From Platerodrilus igneus (lineage: Eukaryota; Arthropoda; Insecta; Coleoptera; Lycidae), in NCBI GenBank assembly GCA_036346225.1, contig JARFIW010001257.1:402001-466000 (forward strand): a stretch of DNA of 64,000 nucleotides, given 5' to 3'. Positions 22,317 through 34,870 of the stretch are shown here, in pieces. Made by a program: the position numbers and the translations under genes. Position 1 is the stretch's first letter; each line of letters starts with the position of its first letter. The notes beneath the pieces were generated by a model. That model had not been told where the DNA came from, did no database searches, and saw only the letters and a list, made by a program, of their open reading frames with translations.

Positions 22317-22599
22317 TTAATAATAATAATAATATCGTCTTTATTGATTATTGATAAGTTCTATAACAAAAAAATAAGAATGTAGTATAACAGGCACAGT
22401 TCAGCCAAAGGTTGTTCTATCACTTAACCTGCAACTAACAATACAATAAAAATAAATTTACAAATAAGTATAGAAACATGTAAAAAAAGCCGGATGTTTA
22501 TAATCCTGGTGTGAACGCCACTGCAAACAGTTTAACACTAACATTAAGTTGGTACTTTATGAGCCAATACTTATTTCTGCTAAAGAGTATGAGAACAAA

Positions 22600-24438
22600 T
22601 AAATATAAATATATAGACCAGTGAATTTATTGTGTTCAAAGTAAATACTTTTTAAATAATAGTTTAAAACTTGATACCGATTTGGTTTTCATAGAGTTGT
22701 CAATTGAATTATATAATTTAACTGCAGTGTACTGGAATCACCTCTGGAAGAGGGTGGTTGAGTGCCACTGTACATGCAGCAAGTCATGAGATCTCACCTG
22801 GACAGAATGACAACTGCTACGCGGTAGTAGCAGATTTTTTATATAAATTAGTGCCGATAGAGAATTTATAATTTGATGCGTAAAAGTTGCAAGATGCAGT
22901 AATCACCTGTTTTCCATTTTTAACCAGTCCGACTGGCGCAACGATTCAGAAATGTGATTGAATTTCCTTAAATTGAAAATAAATTTAAGACAATCATTTT
23001 GTATTCTTTGAACCCTTCCTGTAGTAATGGAGTCTAAACAAGGGCCATAAACAACATCACCTTAATCAAATGCAGACAAGATAAGTGACGCACAAAGATT
23101 ATGTATGATCTTTTAACTAAATTATTTATATGACAATCAAATCGTAATTAGTCCTAGGTTTTTAACGTGAATATGTATTTCAATTTTTTCGTCATTTACC
23201 ACTAGATTTATGTTATCAACAACTATCTTCCTGTTTTTCTCAGGCCCAAAAATAATTGCTACCGATTTCTTAGGGTTAATAGCTAAGGAATGGTTTGCTT
23301 CAAAATCAGAAAGCTCCTTTAGATCTTTATTGATTTGTGCATTTGCAATTGGTAGCTGATTAATTTTAAATGAGAAATATATTTGTGAATCGTCAGCGTA
23401 AAATCTAGATTGACAATTACGAAGTTTACTTGCGAAGTCAGCTGTATACGGCAAAAAAGCAGAGGACCTAAGATTGAACCTTGAGGCACTCCACTAGTTA
23501 TATTTTTTGTTAGAGACGTTTTACCACTAACATTAACCAACTGCTTCCTATTACATAAATAAGACCGCATAAGGTGTAGTGAGTTGTTGTCAAATCTGTA
23601 ATATTTTAATTTAGCAAGAAGTAAATTGTAGTCTATGGTGTCAAACGCCCTTAGAGTAGTCCAACAACACTAGAACACTAACCAAATCCAAATCGGAAGA
23701 CTGAAGAATATCGTTAGTAACTTTGATTAATGCACCGGTGGTACTATGGCCCACTCTAAAGCCAGATTGATTTGCAGGTATGATTTGTGCAAAAGAAGTG
23801 TATTCGTGGATTTGTTCATATATAATTTTTTGAAAAATTTTTGATAGAGGCGGAAGAATACTAATAGGTCTTAACTCAGACAAATTAATGTCTTTATTAA
23901 CTTTAGGTATAGGTGTAATGACAGCCAGTTTCCAACATTCTGGAAAATATCTTTTTATAATACAATTATTAATAATAGTAGTGATGGGTTCAATAATTTT
24001 TTTTTCGCATAATTTTAACATAAAAATAGATATAGAGTCACTTCCAATAGCATTAGACTTAATGGATTTGAGAGCTTTCCGAACCTTATCAGTTGTAGTA
24101 GTAGAAAATGAGAATAAGATATTGCTATTAAACTGATTGTTATTATAAAATTGAAGCATATGTTATGGAGGGTTGGTTTTTAGCTTGTTTATAGAGTCTA
24201 TGAAAAATGCATTTATTTCGTCCGGATCACATAAACCTGGTATACAGTTTAGTTTAGATGATACGATCTTAGAATCCCTGAGAGCTTTCCAAGTAATATT
24301 AGCTGATTGTTTAGCAATAAAATATAAAGTAGTGCCTTTTTCTCGTCTTATAGAGCTTGTTACAGAATTTCTTAACTGTTTATAGTGCTCCCAATCTGAT
24401 TGTGTTCTGCTATGTTTAAATTTAATGAGCTTTATCAT
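22600..24438 (-). pseudogene. LINE ORF2, reverse transcriptase and C-terminal part (broken)
   Basis: Order on the minus strand: KALKSIKSNAIGSDSISI, WKLAVITPIPKV, LRPISILPPLSKIF, NQSGFRVGHSTTGAL, LVLLDYSKG, then SGVPQGSILGPLLF and, after a frame change, FYADDSQIYFSF with the YADD catalytic motif. VKNLGL and a C-terminal SFKLLFKKYLL-like end (about 22650) follow. The stop at 24163 and shifts near 23640 and 23450 prevent translation of one protein. Confidence 0.85.
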
Positions 24439-25351
24439 GCAGTTTCTTCATAATTGTGATTACGTTGGTAAGCCACGGAGCTTTTGCTTTGGTAATTCTA
24501 CTCGTCCTTAATGGCGCATGTGTATCAAAAAGATTTATTAATATTTTGTTGAGCGTTCGTATTTGTGTATCTATATCATCAATATAAAAGATTTCTTCTA
24601 CAGGGATATCCTCCAAGTGATTGTTGAAGGCCGTTAAATCAAAGTTTTTAAAATCTCGGTGAGTGATGTATTTAGAGATACATGCATGCTTTTCAAATTT
24701 GAGCTGTACAACTACTAGGCAATGATCAGATAAGTCATGTACACCTATGCAATCCACTGTATCAATTATACTTTTATTATCTAGAAGAATAACATCAATT
24801 AATGTTGAACTATACTGGGCGATCCGTGTAGGTTCAATTACGGCTTGTTTTAAATTATACATTTTAATAATAGAATTAAACCTTTCAACATTGGAATTTG
24901 TGAGATTAAACAAATTTAAGTTAATATCGCCTCCGCAAAAGATGTGATCAAATTGAGGACAAACTTGTGCTAGAACTAATTCAAAACCTGTGAGAAAGTT
25001 ATGTGCTGCAATTATTTGTTACTGATATACTACACCAGCAGCAACTTTTTTACTATTGTAAATGAAACTTGCCCACAACTGTTCAAAACAGTCATTAGTA
25101 TCATAATCTATGTTTATGACTTTGCTATTTAAACAAGTCCTAGCATACACAGCAACACCACCACCCCTTCACTTACGATCAGTGTGAAAAAGATCAAAAT
25201 TTTCTAGTTGATAGTCATTAATAATACATCTTTCAGTTAGCCATGTTTTTGTTACAAATATGATATCAAGTTTGTTCTCATCCACCAGAGCAGAAAAAGT
25301 TTCAAAACCAGTATTAAGAGAGCGTACATTAATTGTTGCGAGTTTAAACAT
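24422..25351 (-). pseudogene. LINE ORF2, endonuclease domain (broken)
   Basis: It starts MFKLATINVRSLNTGF, the first motif of the apurinic-type endonuclease, followed by KLDIIFVTKTWL (ETWL-type motif). After a stop or frame change near 25168 come RKGGGVAVYART, FCGGDINLNLFNL (GDFN-type catalytic motif) and GVHDLSDHCLVVVQL. In the last of these the SDH signature is intact. The domain is complete in motifs but interrupted by frame changes. Confidence 0.82.
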
Positions 25352-25752
25352 AAATATAATTAAGGTATTAAGTAAACAGCTAAAATATGCTAAGCTTTAA
25401 GAAGAAACGAACACAAGAGTATACTTTTAAATGTGTAATATTAGGTTGCTTCTTTATGAAATAGCTGGATTAGCAGTTGTACTACTCCGACAATGTAACA
25501 ATCTTTAAAGAAAAGTAAAGGAATTGTCTTACACGGTTAGGTAGTTCCACAGTAAGAAAAAAATTATATAAATTTTAAACTAAATATACTGATTTCTGTG
25601 CAATTATATGTAACAGTATGTAACTGCTTCTAAACTACAATGTTACATAAGTTGAATAAAGGCACATACTGTTTAATATTAATTTCAAACGAAAATTAAA
25701 GATCATTTAAAACGTTATCAACATGTATGTATACTACTAGTTTTAACCCATA

Positions 25753-26334
25753 TTAAGGTGTGTTATGAATACCATCCTTAGTTTTATAGAACAGTTTTCC
25801 ATCATGGAACCAACAATTTGTAACACCGTACTGCTGTTGGAGTTTCATTAGTTTTGTATGACGCTTTGCAGTTAAGTCTTCGCGAAGTATATACGGACTA
25901 CCTTTCAAGAGCATTTTCTTATTGTAAACCAATGTACGATCACGATAGTTTAAGAATTTTATGATTATACCCCGAGGTTTATTACTTAAGGACAAACCTT
26001 GCCCATGCGATCTCTCTATATCGTTAATAGACAAGGTTAGTTTAAGATGTTTATTTATAACTTGTAAAACGATATCATCAGTGGATTCACCATCTGCTTC
26101 AATAGTACCAAAAATACGCAAATTGTTACGGCGACTCATTTGTTTTAGAAAGTCTACCTTAGTTTCCAACTGCTCTATACGGTTTTTATTTAATTCACAC
26201 TCTTGCTTGAGGGAACTAATGTCTATTGTAATTTTATTCAGTTTTTCAGTTGCAGTATTATTCATATCCGTAACATTTTGCGTTAATTTATCAACTTTAT
26301 TAGCTTGTAAATGATCTAAAATTGTATTTATCAT
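25753..26334 (-). CDS. LINE ORF1 protein (coiled coil and RRM-like nucleic acid chaperone), intact frame
   Basis: 193 codons without a stop. The first half is heptad-rich (MNNTATEKLNKITIDISSLK, NKNRIEQLETKVDFLKQMS), a likely trimerising coiled coil. RRNNLRIFG follows, typical of the start of the RRM-like part of L1-type ORF1 proteins. Next come INDIERSHGQG, a GIIIKFLNYRDRTLVYNKK segment, and a C-terminal PYILREDLTAKRHTKLM. Such proteins coat the LINE RNA. The frame is intact, but the ORF2 beside it is broken. Confidence 0.82.
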   Translation of the reverse strand: MINTILDHLQANKVDKLTQNVTDMNNTATEKLNKITIDISSLKQECELNKNRIEQLETKVDFLKQMSRRNNLRIFGTIEADGESTDDIVLQVINKHLKLTLSINDIERSHGQGLSLSNKPRGIIIKFLNYRDRTLVYNKKMLLKGSPYILREDLTAKRHTKLMKLQQQYGVTNCWFHDGKLFYKTKDGIHNTP

Positions 26335-26390
26335 ACCTGTATTATTATCGCTGTTAACGCCTTCTATTTAATTTTAAATTTGAATTTTTA

Positions 26391-27045
26391 CCGCTACATC
26401 GCCTAGTAGCGCCTCTGTACTAATTTTACCTAACCAGACAGACACTGGATTCATTGTTGTGTTAGCTTTCAAATAAAGTAGACGTTTTCTCTGCTCTCAA
26501 TTATTATTTACTGTAACTACACATACAAGCTGCACTACAATCGAGAAGTTTACTCAACATAAAATGGTCCTTCGGCGAATTAGCGAAAAACAATTAATAT
26601 TGGTTAATTATTAAAAATTTTCCAAGAAGTTTGAAGTATTGCACCAGCAAGGCCAACCCTTTTTACTACATCAAGCACATTAGGGTAATTATCAATGCTA
26701 CAATAGCATACTTAATCATTTTAGGAGGATTATAATTTGGAGAAGAAATTTGCTAAATTATTCAATCCGAAATACAGCAAGATTATATTTTCAACATCAA
26801 GGTAAAATTACAATGCATTCACAAATTGGCGGCTATTCTACCAGGAAAGGAAAGGACAGAAGATATACAAATAATCTTACCTGTTTAACAAGGCATTGAT
26901 TTAGTTCCACAAGGCAAGAAAGAGAAGGATGCTAGTTGGAATGCACTAACAAAATATCTGCATCTCACTTGATTGGGGTTAGTAATCCTCTGTGTTACCG
27001 TGAACCCATACCTTAGAAATTCCATCCCTTTCCTACAAACAGGTA
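26391..27045 (+). other. leader and possible 5' LTR remnant of the BEL/Pao element
   Basis: AT-rich, non-coding. It contains CAAATAAAGTAGACG (possible polyadenylation region) at about 26473, and AAATGGTCCTTCGGCGAA at about 26563, a leader string of the type seen ahead of BEL/Pao gag genes. The LTR edges could not be fixed because no second LTR copy is present in the window. Confidence 0.4.
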
Positions 27046-27072
27046 TTGACTCATTCTTTTGCTTTCATAAAG

Positions 27073-28310
27073 ATGAGTGAACTTAAGTTATTGAGAAATA
27101 AACGTGGTGGTTTTTCAGGTCAATTAACCTTATTTGCAAAATATATTCAATCATTAGGTGAATCTAATTTATCAGAATCAGATCTTCAAAATTTAAATGA
27201 ACGTTTAACAAAAATTGAAATTGTATATGATCAGTTTAATGATATTCAGGGTGAAATAGAAACTATTGATGAAGATTTAAATGCAAATCTCTTAGCTAGA
27301 GAAACATTTCAAAATAATTATTTCAGTGCTATTTCTAAGGCAAGAAATCTTATTTCTAAGTATTCAAAAAATTTTGAGGATCATGAGTCTAGTAGTGCAG
27401 CCTCTAGCAAGAGTCCTGTTGAAAAATCAAACAAGTTAATTAACATTAAGCTTCCCAGAGTAGAATTGCCAACTTTTGATAGAAGTTTTTCCACATATAA
27501 ACAGTTTATTGATATTTTTCAGCACTAATTCATAACAATGAAGAGTTATCTGATAGTCAAAGGCTCTGTTATTTAAAATCATGCGTCAAAGGCACGGCTT
27601 TGGATATGATTAAATCTCTAGAGATAACAAATACAAATTATCAGATAGCTTTTCAGGCTATTGAAAAACGTTTTAATCAACCTAGGCGAATCATTGAGAA
27701 TCATGTTCAAAATTTATTAGAATTAAAACCAATATCTAAAGATTCTCAAATTAGCTTAAGGCGTCTCATTGACGATGTTCAAAATAATATTCAATGTCTT
27801 CATGCTCTAAAGCAACCAGTTGATAGTTAGGATGCTCTGATTGTGCCAATCATTGTCAGCAAACTTGATGTACAAACTTATAAGGACTGGCATTGCAAGC
27901 TCAGTTCAAATGAAAATGCAAATAATACAGTGCCCACTTTAAAACAATTAATTGAATTTTTGATAAACAAACAAAACATATTAGAAGCGTTAACAGTAAA
28001 AAAGGATAATCCCGAAACACAAAAATCTGTAAAATGTGTCACAACTAAACCAAAAGGCGAAAATTCATTTAAATCCTTTTCTACTACCACAACCATTGTT
28101 TGTCCAAATTGTGCGGGCAATCATGCTATTATAAACTGCAAGGCCTTTCTTGATTTAAGCCCTGCAGAACGATGCAATGCTGTAAAACGTATGAAACTTT
28201 GTTTAAATTGTTTAACTTCGGGGCATTTTTTACCTGAATGTAAATCTTCATGATGCAAACTTTGTCAAAGAAAACACAATAGTCTTATTCACATACCAAC
28301 AAAGGTGCAA
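27073..28310 (+). pseudogene. BEL/Pao gag with zinc knuckles
   Basis: It starts MSELKLLRNKRGGFSGQL, chosen over the upstream in-frame ATG because BEL gag proteins begin this way. A coiled-coil-rich N-terminal part follows, then KLPRVELPTFDRSFSTYKQF, the typical start of the capsid domain. A one-base shift near 27522 leads into CYLKSCVKGTALDMIKSLE. After an in-frame TAG at 27828, CPNCAGNHAIINCKAF and CLNCLTSGHFLPEC form paired zinc knuckles. A TGA at 28251 precedes CKLCQRKHNSLIH. Confidence 0.86.
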
Positions 28311-29330
28311 ACATCGAGTACGTCTGAAGTTCAAGCGGCTACCGTAGCTCAGAATGCCACAATAGGCGAATCCGAGATAATTAATAATTTTTCCTCACAG
28401 TTGTCATCAAATTGTACTGTTTTATTATCGACTGCAAGGGTTAATGCACTTGATGCCAATAATCAAGTTGTTACCTTGAGAGTTCTTTTAGATTCAGCAT
28501 CACAATCATATTTTATCACTGAAAGGGCATTCAATTACTTAATCTAAAATCTGAAGCTATAAATGTATCAGTTTTTAGGCATAAATCAAGGTGTATCTTG
28601 TATACAACAAAAAACGCAAGTAAAAATTGCATCTTGTGTAAATAATTTTTCGACATCTATACAATGTCTTGTGATTCCGCGCATAACAAGCCTATTACCT
28701 TCTACTCAAGTTAGTATTACAAATTTCAAAATAGATCCTAATATAAAGTTGTCTGATCCATTATTTTATCAACCTGGGCCGGTGGATATGCTCATTGGAG
28801 CAGCATTGTTTTACGATTTGATGTGTGTAGGCCAAATAAAGCAAATCAATTCTCTCATTTTGCAGAAAACTAAATTAGGGTGGATTGTTTCGGGGAATGT
28901 CTATGGTTACTCTGATGCAAAACAGATAGCTCTTGTATCGATGCAAGAAATGAATGATAATTTAGAAAGATTTTGGAAGGTAGACGAATTTAAATCTAAT
29001 TCAGGCAGTTTAAGTTCAGAGGAAATATTTTGTGAATCATATTTTGTCCAAACGACTGTGAGAGAGTTGGATGGGAAGTTTAAGGTAAGATTGCCTTTCA
29101 AGGAAAATGTTGCCATGATAGGTGATTCTTACAGTATCTCAAAAACACATCTTGATAAGTTAGAATGTAGGTTTCAAGGTAACTGTGCTCTTAAAGAGGA
29201 ATATGTTGATTTTATGAAAGAATATTTAACATTAAACCACATTTCAATATCAAACAATGAGAATAATTGTTATTCTTGCCACATCATGCAGTTTTTAAAA
29301 AATCTAGTGATACCACAAAATGTCGTGTAG
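28305..29330 (+). pseudogene. BEL/Pao protease and linker region
   Basis: It encodes TVLLSTARVNALDANNQVVT, then LRVLLDSASQSYFITE, where LLDSAS is the aspartic protease active-site region (Asp retained, Ser-Ala in place of Thr-Gly as often in BEL/Pao). After frame changes at 28534-28590 come DPLFYQPGPVDMLIGAALF and LGWIVSGNVYG. These lie between protease and RT in this superfamily. Frame is lost near 29275. Confidence 0.83.
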
Positions 29331-29983
29331 TTTTTGATGGAAGTTGCAACCCATCTTCAGGTTTGTCTGTAAATCAAGCATTGTTAGCAGGTCCTACTAT
29401 TCAGGATGATATATTTTCATTAATAGCTAGATTTCGTACTCATAAATTTGTATTTACTGCCGATATAGAGAAAATGCATCGGCAGATATGGATCCATGAA
29501 GATTATAGAAAATTTCAAAAAATTGTGTGGCGGGAAGACCCAAGTCACGAAGTCAAAATTTATAACCTAAACACTGTAACTTATGGCACAACATGTGCAC
29601 CATTTTTAGCAGTTTGTTGCTTATATGAGGTAGGCGAGCAAATTAAATTGACACACCCTGTGGAATCATCAATTATACAAAGGGATTTTTATGTAGATGA
29701 TCTCATAACAGGTTCATCATCTGAAGTTTTGTTATTAAATATTAAAGAAAATTTAACAAATATTTTAAAAGATTACGGGTTTGTCCTACGCAAATTCAGG
29801 AGCAATATACAAGGAATTGGAGATTACTCTAGTGATACTATCTCTCTTTCAAATAAATTTAGCAAAACGCTTGGCATACTGTGGAATCCAAATTCTGACT
29901 TATTTACGTATTACTTCACAATTCCAAAATGTCACTCACATATCAAAACGTTCTATACTTGCTCTCACAGCACAGCTATATGA
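29267..29983 (+). pseudogene. BEL/Pao reverse transcriptase
   Basis: It encodes LPHHAVFKKSSDTTKCRVVF, DGSCNPSSGLSVNQALLAGP, FVFTADIEKMHRQIWI, YGTTCAPFLAV and the catalytic DFYVDDLITG. All RT motifs of the fingers and palm are intact in this frame. Translation drifts out of frame near 29935, just before the RNase H part. Confidence 0.88.
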
Positions 29984-31790
29984 CCCATTAGGCATGTTAG
30001 CCCCTATAATCATACTAGCTAAGTTTGTTATACAACAACTGTGGCAACTAAAATTAGGTTGGGACGAATCAATTCCGACAAACTTACACACCCAATGGTT
30101 AAAGTTAAAAGACGAGTTAGACTTTATTAAAAAAATTACAATTCCGAGGTATGTGTCTATGTCAAATGCTCCGCACTTTGAGCTTCATGGATTTTCAGAC
30201 GCCTCAGAAAGGGGATACGGGGCATGCATTTACCTCAGATGTGTTACTCAAAATCGTGAACATTCAATCAAGCTTTTAGCAGCCAAGACGCGAGTTGCAC
30301 CCATAAAAACCATAACATTACCTAGGCTAGAATTACATGCTGCAGTATTGCTAACTGATCTAGTTCAAAGGTTCAAGAAAATTCTTAATATTAATTTTGC
30401 TAGGAAATTTTATTGGACGGATTCACAAATCGTACTTGCTTGGTTAAATTCACAACCTAATAAATGGAAGGTATTTGTGGCAAATAGGGTAACCCACATT
30501 CAAACACTATCCAATATTGAAAATTGGAATCATATAAATTCAAGCGACAATCTAGCAGACGTTGCCTCACGAGGCTGTATGCCAGCGAAATTACATTCTC
30601 TTTCCTTGTGGTGGCAGGGCCCAAGCTGGCTTCAGCTCAACGAAGAGCACTGGCCAACGAAAAATTCAGAGTTGCGTGAACCAATACCAGAAGTAAAGGA
30701 GAAAATTTATGCTTTTTTAAACAAAACTCTACAAAGCGAAAATACACTGTTTAAAAAATTCTCATCTTTCAATAAACTAAAACGTGTGACTGCTTGGTGT
30801 CTACGATTTAAAAACAATTGTTTAAAACCTAAACCAGGGAGAAATTTTGGTCCCCTGACATTTTCAGAATTAAATCATACATTAGTAGTTCTTACCAAAA
30901 TGGCTCAAATTGAGTCATTTCCAGACGAATACAATTTATTAATCCAAGGCAAATGCTTACATCCTAAAAACTCACTATTGCAGTTAACACCCTTCATAGA
31001 TCCAATAGGTATCATGAGAGTGGGCGGAAGATTGCAGTTATCAAAGTTAAACTTTTCGAAAAAGCATCCTATTGTCATTTTAGGTAAACATAACTTTACC
31101 AAACTCTTATTTGAACAATTACATAAGCTTTGGCTCCATCCGGGACCAAATTTATTATTAAGCATAGTTCGTAAGAAATATTGGCTTATTTCAGGAAGGA
31201 ATTTGGCCAGGAAAACTACAAAAAATTATGTAAAATGTTGCCATTTTAACGGTAGTACTAATAACAATCCCATTATGGGAGAATTACCTTTTCAAAGAGT
31301 TGCTACCATGCCACCCTTTCATTCTGTTGGGACAGATTATGCAGGTCCAATAAATATAAAAATGTCATATGGTAGAGGCTCCAAATCCATGAAATGTTAT
31401 ATTTGCATTTTTATTTGTCTTAGTACGAAGGCTGTACATATTGAGCCCATGTCCAATTTATCGACTGATGCTTTTATTGCCACTTTCAGGCGATTTGTTG
31501 CTCGTCGTGGCAAGCCGATGAACATATTCAGTGACAATGGTCGAAACTTTGTAGGTGCAAATTCTACACTTAATGAATTATACAAGTTTATCAACCAAAA
31601 CTCAAACACTATTTATCATAAAGCATTACATGAAGGTGTAAATTGGCAGTTTGTACCCGCATATGCACCTAACTTTGGCGGACTCTGGGAAGCAGGTATA
31701 AAAGGTATTAAACATCATTTAAGGCATGTATTATATGAAACATCATTAAACTTTGAAGAACTGTACACAGTCTTAACACAAATTGAGTAA
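29935..31790 (+). pseudogene. BEL/Pao RNase H and integrase
   Basis: It opens HISKRSILALTAQLYDPLGM. RNase H follows with FELHGFSDASERGYGACIYL, TLPRLELHAAVLL and FYWTDSQIVLAWL (acidic residues present). Integrase has HPGPNLLLSIVRKKYWLISG (zinc-binding region degenerate, with KCCHFN near 31235), VGTDYAGPIN, IFSDNGRNFVGAN and FGGLWEAGIKGIKHHL, giving D, D and E of the catalytic triad. A TAA at 31788 sits where most relatives read on into [11 protein letters not shown]. Confidence 0.88.
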
Positions 31791-32220
31791 ATACTTAATT
31801 CAAGACCGTTAACTCCACTTTCCTCTAATCCTAATGATTATGACGTACTAACCCCAGCACATTTTTTAATTGGCCGACAACTTACTGCTGTTGCAGACCC
31901 AGATGTGCTAGACAATTCAAGTTAATCGGTTAAGTCGCTATCAGTATTTACAAAAAATCAATTAAGACTTCTGGCGAAGATGGTCTAAAGAATATTTGTC
32001 AGAATTGCAGCAACGTGTCAAGTGGAAGCATTCTTCTGAAAACTTGAAGATTGGGGATCTTATGCTTATAAGAGAGGACAATGTACCACCAGCCAATTGG
32101 CCATTAGGAAGAATTGTCGCCAGATCACCTGGGAAGAACAATGTTGTGCGTGTAGTGCATATTAAGTGTTCTAATGGTATGATTAAACGTTCTGTACGCA
32201 AACTTTGCATATTGCCTAAA
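31791..32220 (+). pseudogene. BEL/Pao integrase C-terminal end
   Basis: It reads on in frame after the stop as [20 protein letters not shown], then [12 protein letters not shown]. After frame changes come WKHSSENLKIGDLMLIREDN and PPANWPLGRIVARSPGKNNV, the usual C-terminal domain of BEL/Pao integrases. The frame then enters the (TA)n tract, giving a meaningless Tyr-Ile run. Confidence 0.84.
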
Positions 32221-32224
32221 ACAG

Positions 32225-32227
<3 letters not shown>

Positions 32228-32276
<49 letters not shown>
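32228..32276. repeat. (TA)n microsatellite
   Basis: About 24 uninterrupted TA units directly at the end of the BEL/Pao coding region, where a 3' UTR and LTR would be expected. Confidence 0.95.
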
Positions 32277-32279
<3 letters not shown>

Positions 32280-34540
32280 CTAGTTATAAGATATACTTAA
32301 TGAATGAGCTTGATGTGCTATAGGAATGTTTCATATGCTATAGGAAAGTTTCATGATAACTAACAGACGTGGAAATTTTGTATTTAGTCATCTTGAGTAT
32401 CAGATAAGGTGCTGATCAGACCCAAGTAATAATTGCAAGATAAAATGTTTATTTAAAGTGCATAATAACATATCACATACCTTTAGCACTGCGAAGACAG
32501 AACACTTTACTCTCCATTTTCAAGTGCCTATTTGTCTTATTGCAGGCACACACGCCTATCTTTGATTTTCATACCTGAAGAATCAACCCCTTTATCATTC
32601 TGATCAGAGTGGAGTTGTGTTATTATTAAATAAAAATTAGTTCTGTGATAAATAATAGATACAAAATCAATTAGGAATTATAGAATATAGAATTAGTTTT
32701 GCATCTGGCAAGTTTTTAAAAATGGGAATTTTTACACACCCACTACTCATAAAAAAATGTGTTGATTTCAGAGCAGAGTGATGGATGGTTTTATACAGAG
32801 ATTTTACCAAAGGAGTGTGTTTATTACACTGAGCGGCATCATGGTTTCAAACAGTACTTATTTTTCTAATGGACACCATGTTACGGTAATTTGTGCGGAC
32901 AAGAAAAAAGTAAAGAAAAAGGAAACCTCCAAAGAGAATGTTTTTATTTACAAAACTTCAAAACCAACAAAAACAACAAAATATTCCTGTGGATTTACAT
33001 AGCATAATAATATCTCCGCTAAAATAGAATAATACATTCCTTTATTCATCGAACAAAACAAATCATGCAAATATACAGTGGACTGTTTTTGGTTCTTTAG
33101 TTACTGTAGTATTTAAATATTTCTTAAAAGAATAAGTTATACATACTAACTTTCAGTGTCCATGCTTCTTTAAAGAAAAGACATTAATGTAATAGTGGAC
33201 ACAGCTGAAGTGCATTTGAACTGGAGCTGTACAAAGTTATGTAAAAAAATAGATCTAAACCATAACAATAAAAATGATCGTTGTCATTAGCATATTTTAA
33301 CATGAAACCAAAGTAATTAGATCTTGCTTGATTGTTTCTACGTAAATTTTTCAAACAAAATATACCCAAACAGGAGAGCAATTCTAAAAAGAAATGTATA
33401 AGAGAAAAACTTTATACAGTCAGTGTGAATTTATTATTAATAGATATTCTCCCAATACTAGTGGACGCCGTAGGTACATTCTGGCGGATTGGGCGGAGCA
33501 AAATCCATCTTAATGACCGAAAACCTTAACAAAGGAAATTTAATCATATAGTTGAGCAAGACATTCTGCATTTGCTTTCATGAGCACTTCAAGACTATTT
33601 CAATGGCCACCTTATCTGGTAATGATGCTATTTCAAAGTTTTCAATATAAATAAACTTAACATAGCAGAGAAATTCTCGTGGATCCTAAGTTATGAGTAG
33701 CTGATATGATATCCTCCGTATTAAAGAAAATCGAGTATTTCCAAGTTTGCACTATAAGAATCGAATAATCGAAGAACAGAATAATCCTCATTAGAAACTC
33801 AAAAGCCAACAACTGATAACGGAAAACCCATTTGATAAAGCCGCTAAATGAATGTAATATTTCCGAAACAACTGTTTTAACAATCAAAAACCACGTCTTG
33901 TATGTATTATAATATTTCTGAAGCAAGTGTTTGATAAATAGATACCAGCTTTTAATATTATATTGAAAGAGAAACTTGCTATATTAAAAATTAGAATTAC
34001 ATGTACTAATAGAAACGGAGGTCTAGCACATTCTCAAAATAGAATAGATTCAACATATTTAACTTTTGTTAATGATAATAATAATCGCAGATTTGAAGCA
34101 CCTTAAACTTTGTAACTGAACATTTAACACAAATTCTACAAGATGATGAATAAGCGATTATTTTGATTGACAAAGGCTGCCGGATTTACTAATACCGTAC
34201 TTAAATACCGTACAGATTATGAAACTTTAAATTAACTACGCATCACATTATTTAATTTCAGAGATGGAACGTCACAACTAGAAACACCAAATTAGAAACA
34301 AGTCTAACCAATTAAATGATTCTTAATACAGTTTATTAATTGAACACATTATGAGCATTCACTAATACCTGCTACGTACTCCATTTAGTTATATTATGCA
34401 TTTCCTGATTAGAATAAAAATATAATTCCAATATACATATATACAAAACAAATAAGTGTATAATTTATAGTAGTTTCCAGGCAAAATTCTAAAGTATTTT
34501 AAAATTCAATATAATGTATTTAAAACCTTAGTACTGGTTT
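32280..34540. other. gene-free stretch
   Basis: AT-rich, with a short imperfect duplication at 32316-32350 (GTGCTATAGGAATGTTTCAT and ATGCTATAGGAAAGTTTCAT). No protein or transposon was recognised. Short open frames look random. Confidence 0.5.
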
Positions 34541-34544
34541 CGAA

Positions 34545-34870
34545 AAGCAAATATTTATTTATTTATTTATTAACATATGTATCAATTTCATAAAAAAAAG
34601 TAATACAAGAATTATGTTACAACCCTGAAAACACTAAAATAAATACACAAAATTCTTTAGAATAACAAAATATAAAATAATTGACATTGATACAAATTGC
34701 TAAAAGATTGAATCAATTTGTTTCTTAAAATTTCGGAGTGAGACATTGAAGAATTTTAGCTCAGGGTAGTTGTTAGCAATTCATGTAATTCTTGATAGAA
34801 TACAATGCATTCCATAAAATGTTCGGCAGAGAGGAGACCTAAAAAGTTGTACGTCATGATTAAGTGTTGT
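34545..34870 (-). mobile_element. LINE 3' end with (AATA)n tail
   Basis: On the minus strand 34858-34700 encodes the last residues of a LINE RT: HDVQLFRSPLCRTFYGMHC, one stop, then NNYPELKFFNVSLRNFKK before the terminal stop. A 3' UTR and an (AATA)n tail at about 34570-34545 follow. The copy is strongly 5' truncated. The RSPLCRTFYG and FNVSLRNFKK patterns are usual for CR1/Jockey-type C-termini. Confidence 0.75.

Larger units (their letters stand above)
22317..26390 (-). mobile_element. nearly full-length LINE, Jockey/CR1-type, with (TAA)n tail
   Basis: On the minus strand it has ORF1 (26334-25753), then endonuclease and reverse transcriptase pieces down to about 22600, and an AATATTATTATTATTA-type tail at 22335-22317. 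ORF2 has several frameshifts and stops but most motifs are readable, so the copy is only moderately old. Both the ORF1 type (coiled coil plus RRM-like domain) and the short tandem tail fit the Jockey/CR1 group. No target duplication was identified. Confidence 0.83.
27046..32220 (+). mobile_element. BEL/Pao retrotransposon, nearly complete coding region with multiple lesions
   Basis: Gag, zinc knuckles, protease, RT, RNase H and integrase follow in the standard BEL/Pao order over 5.2 kb. I count at least three in-frame stops (27828, 28251, 31788) and four or more frameshifts (about 27522, 28534-28590, 29275, 29935). The 3' LTR is absent: coding sequence runs into a (TA)n tract at 32228. The copy is dead but only moderately diverged. 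Confidence 0.87.

Noticed and set aside
27878..28120. 80-codon minus-strand frame opposite the BEL/Pao gag
   Set aside because: Shadow of the gag coding strand.
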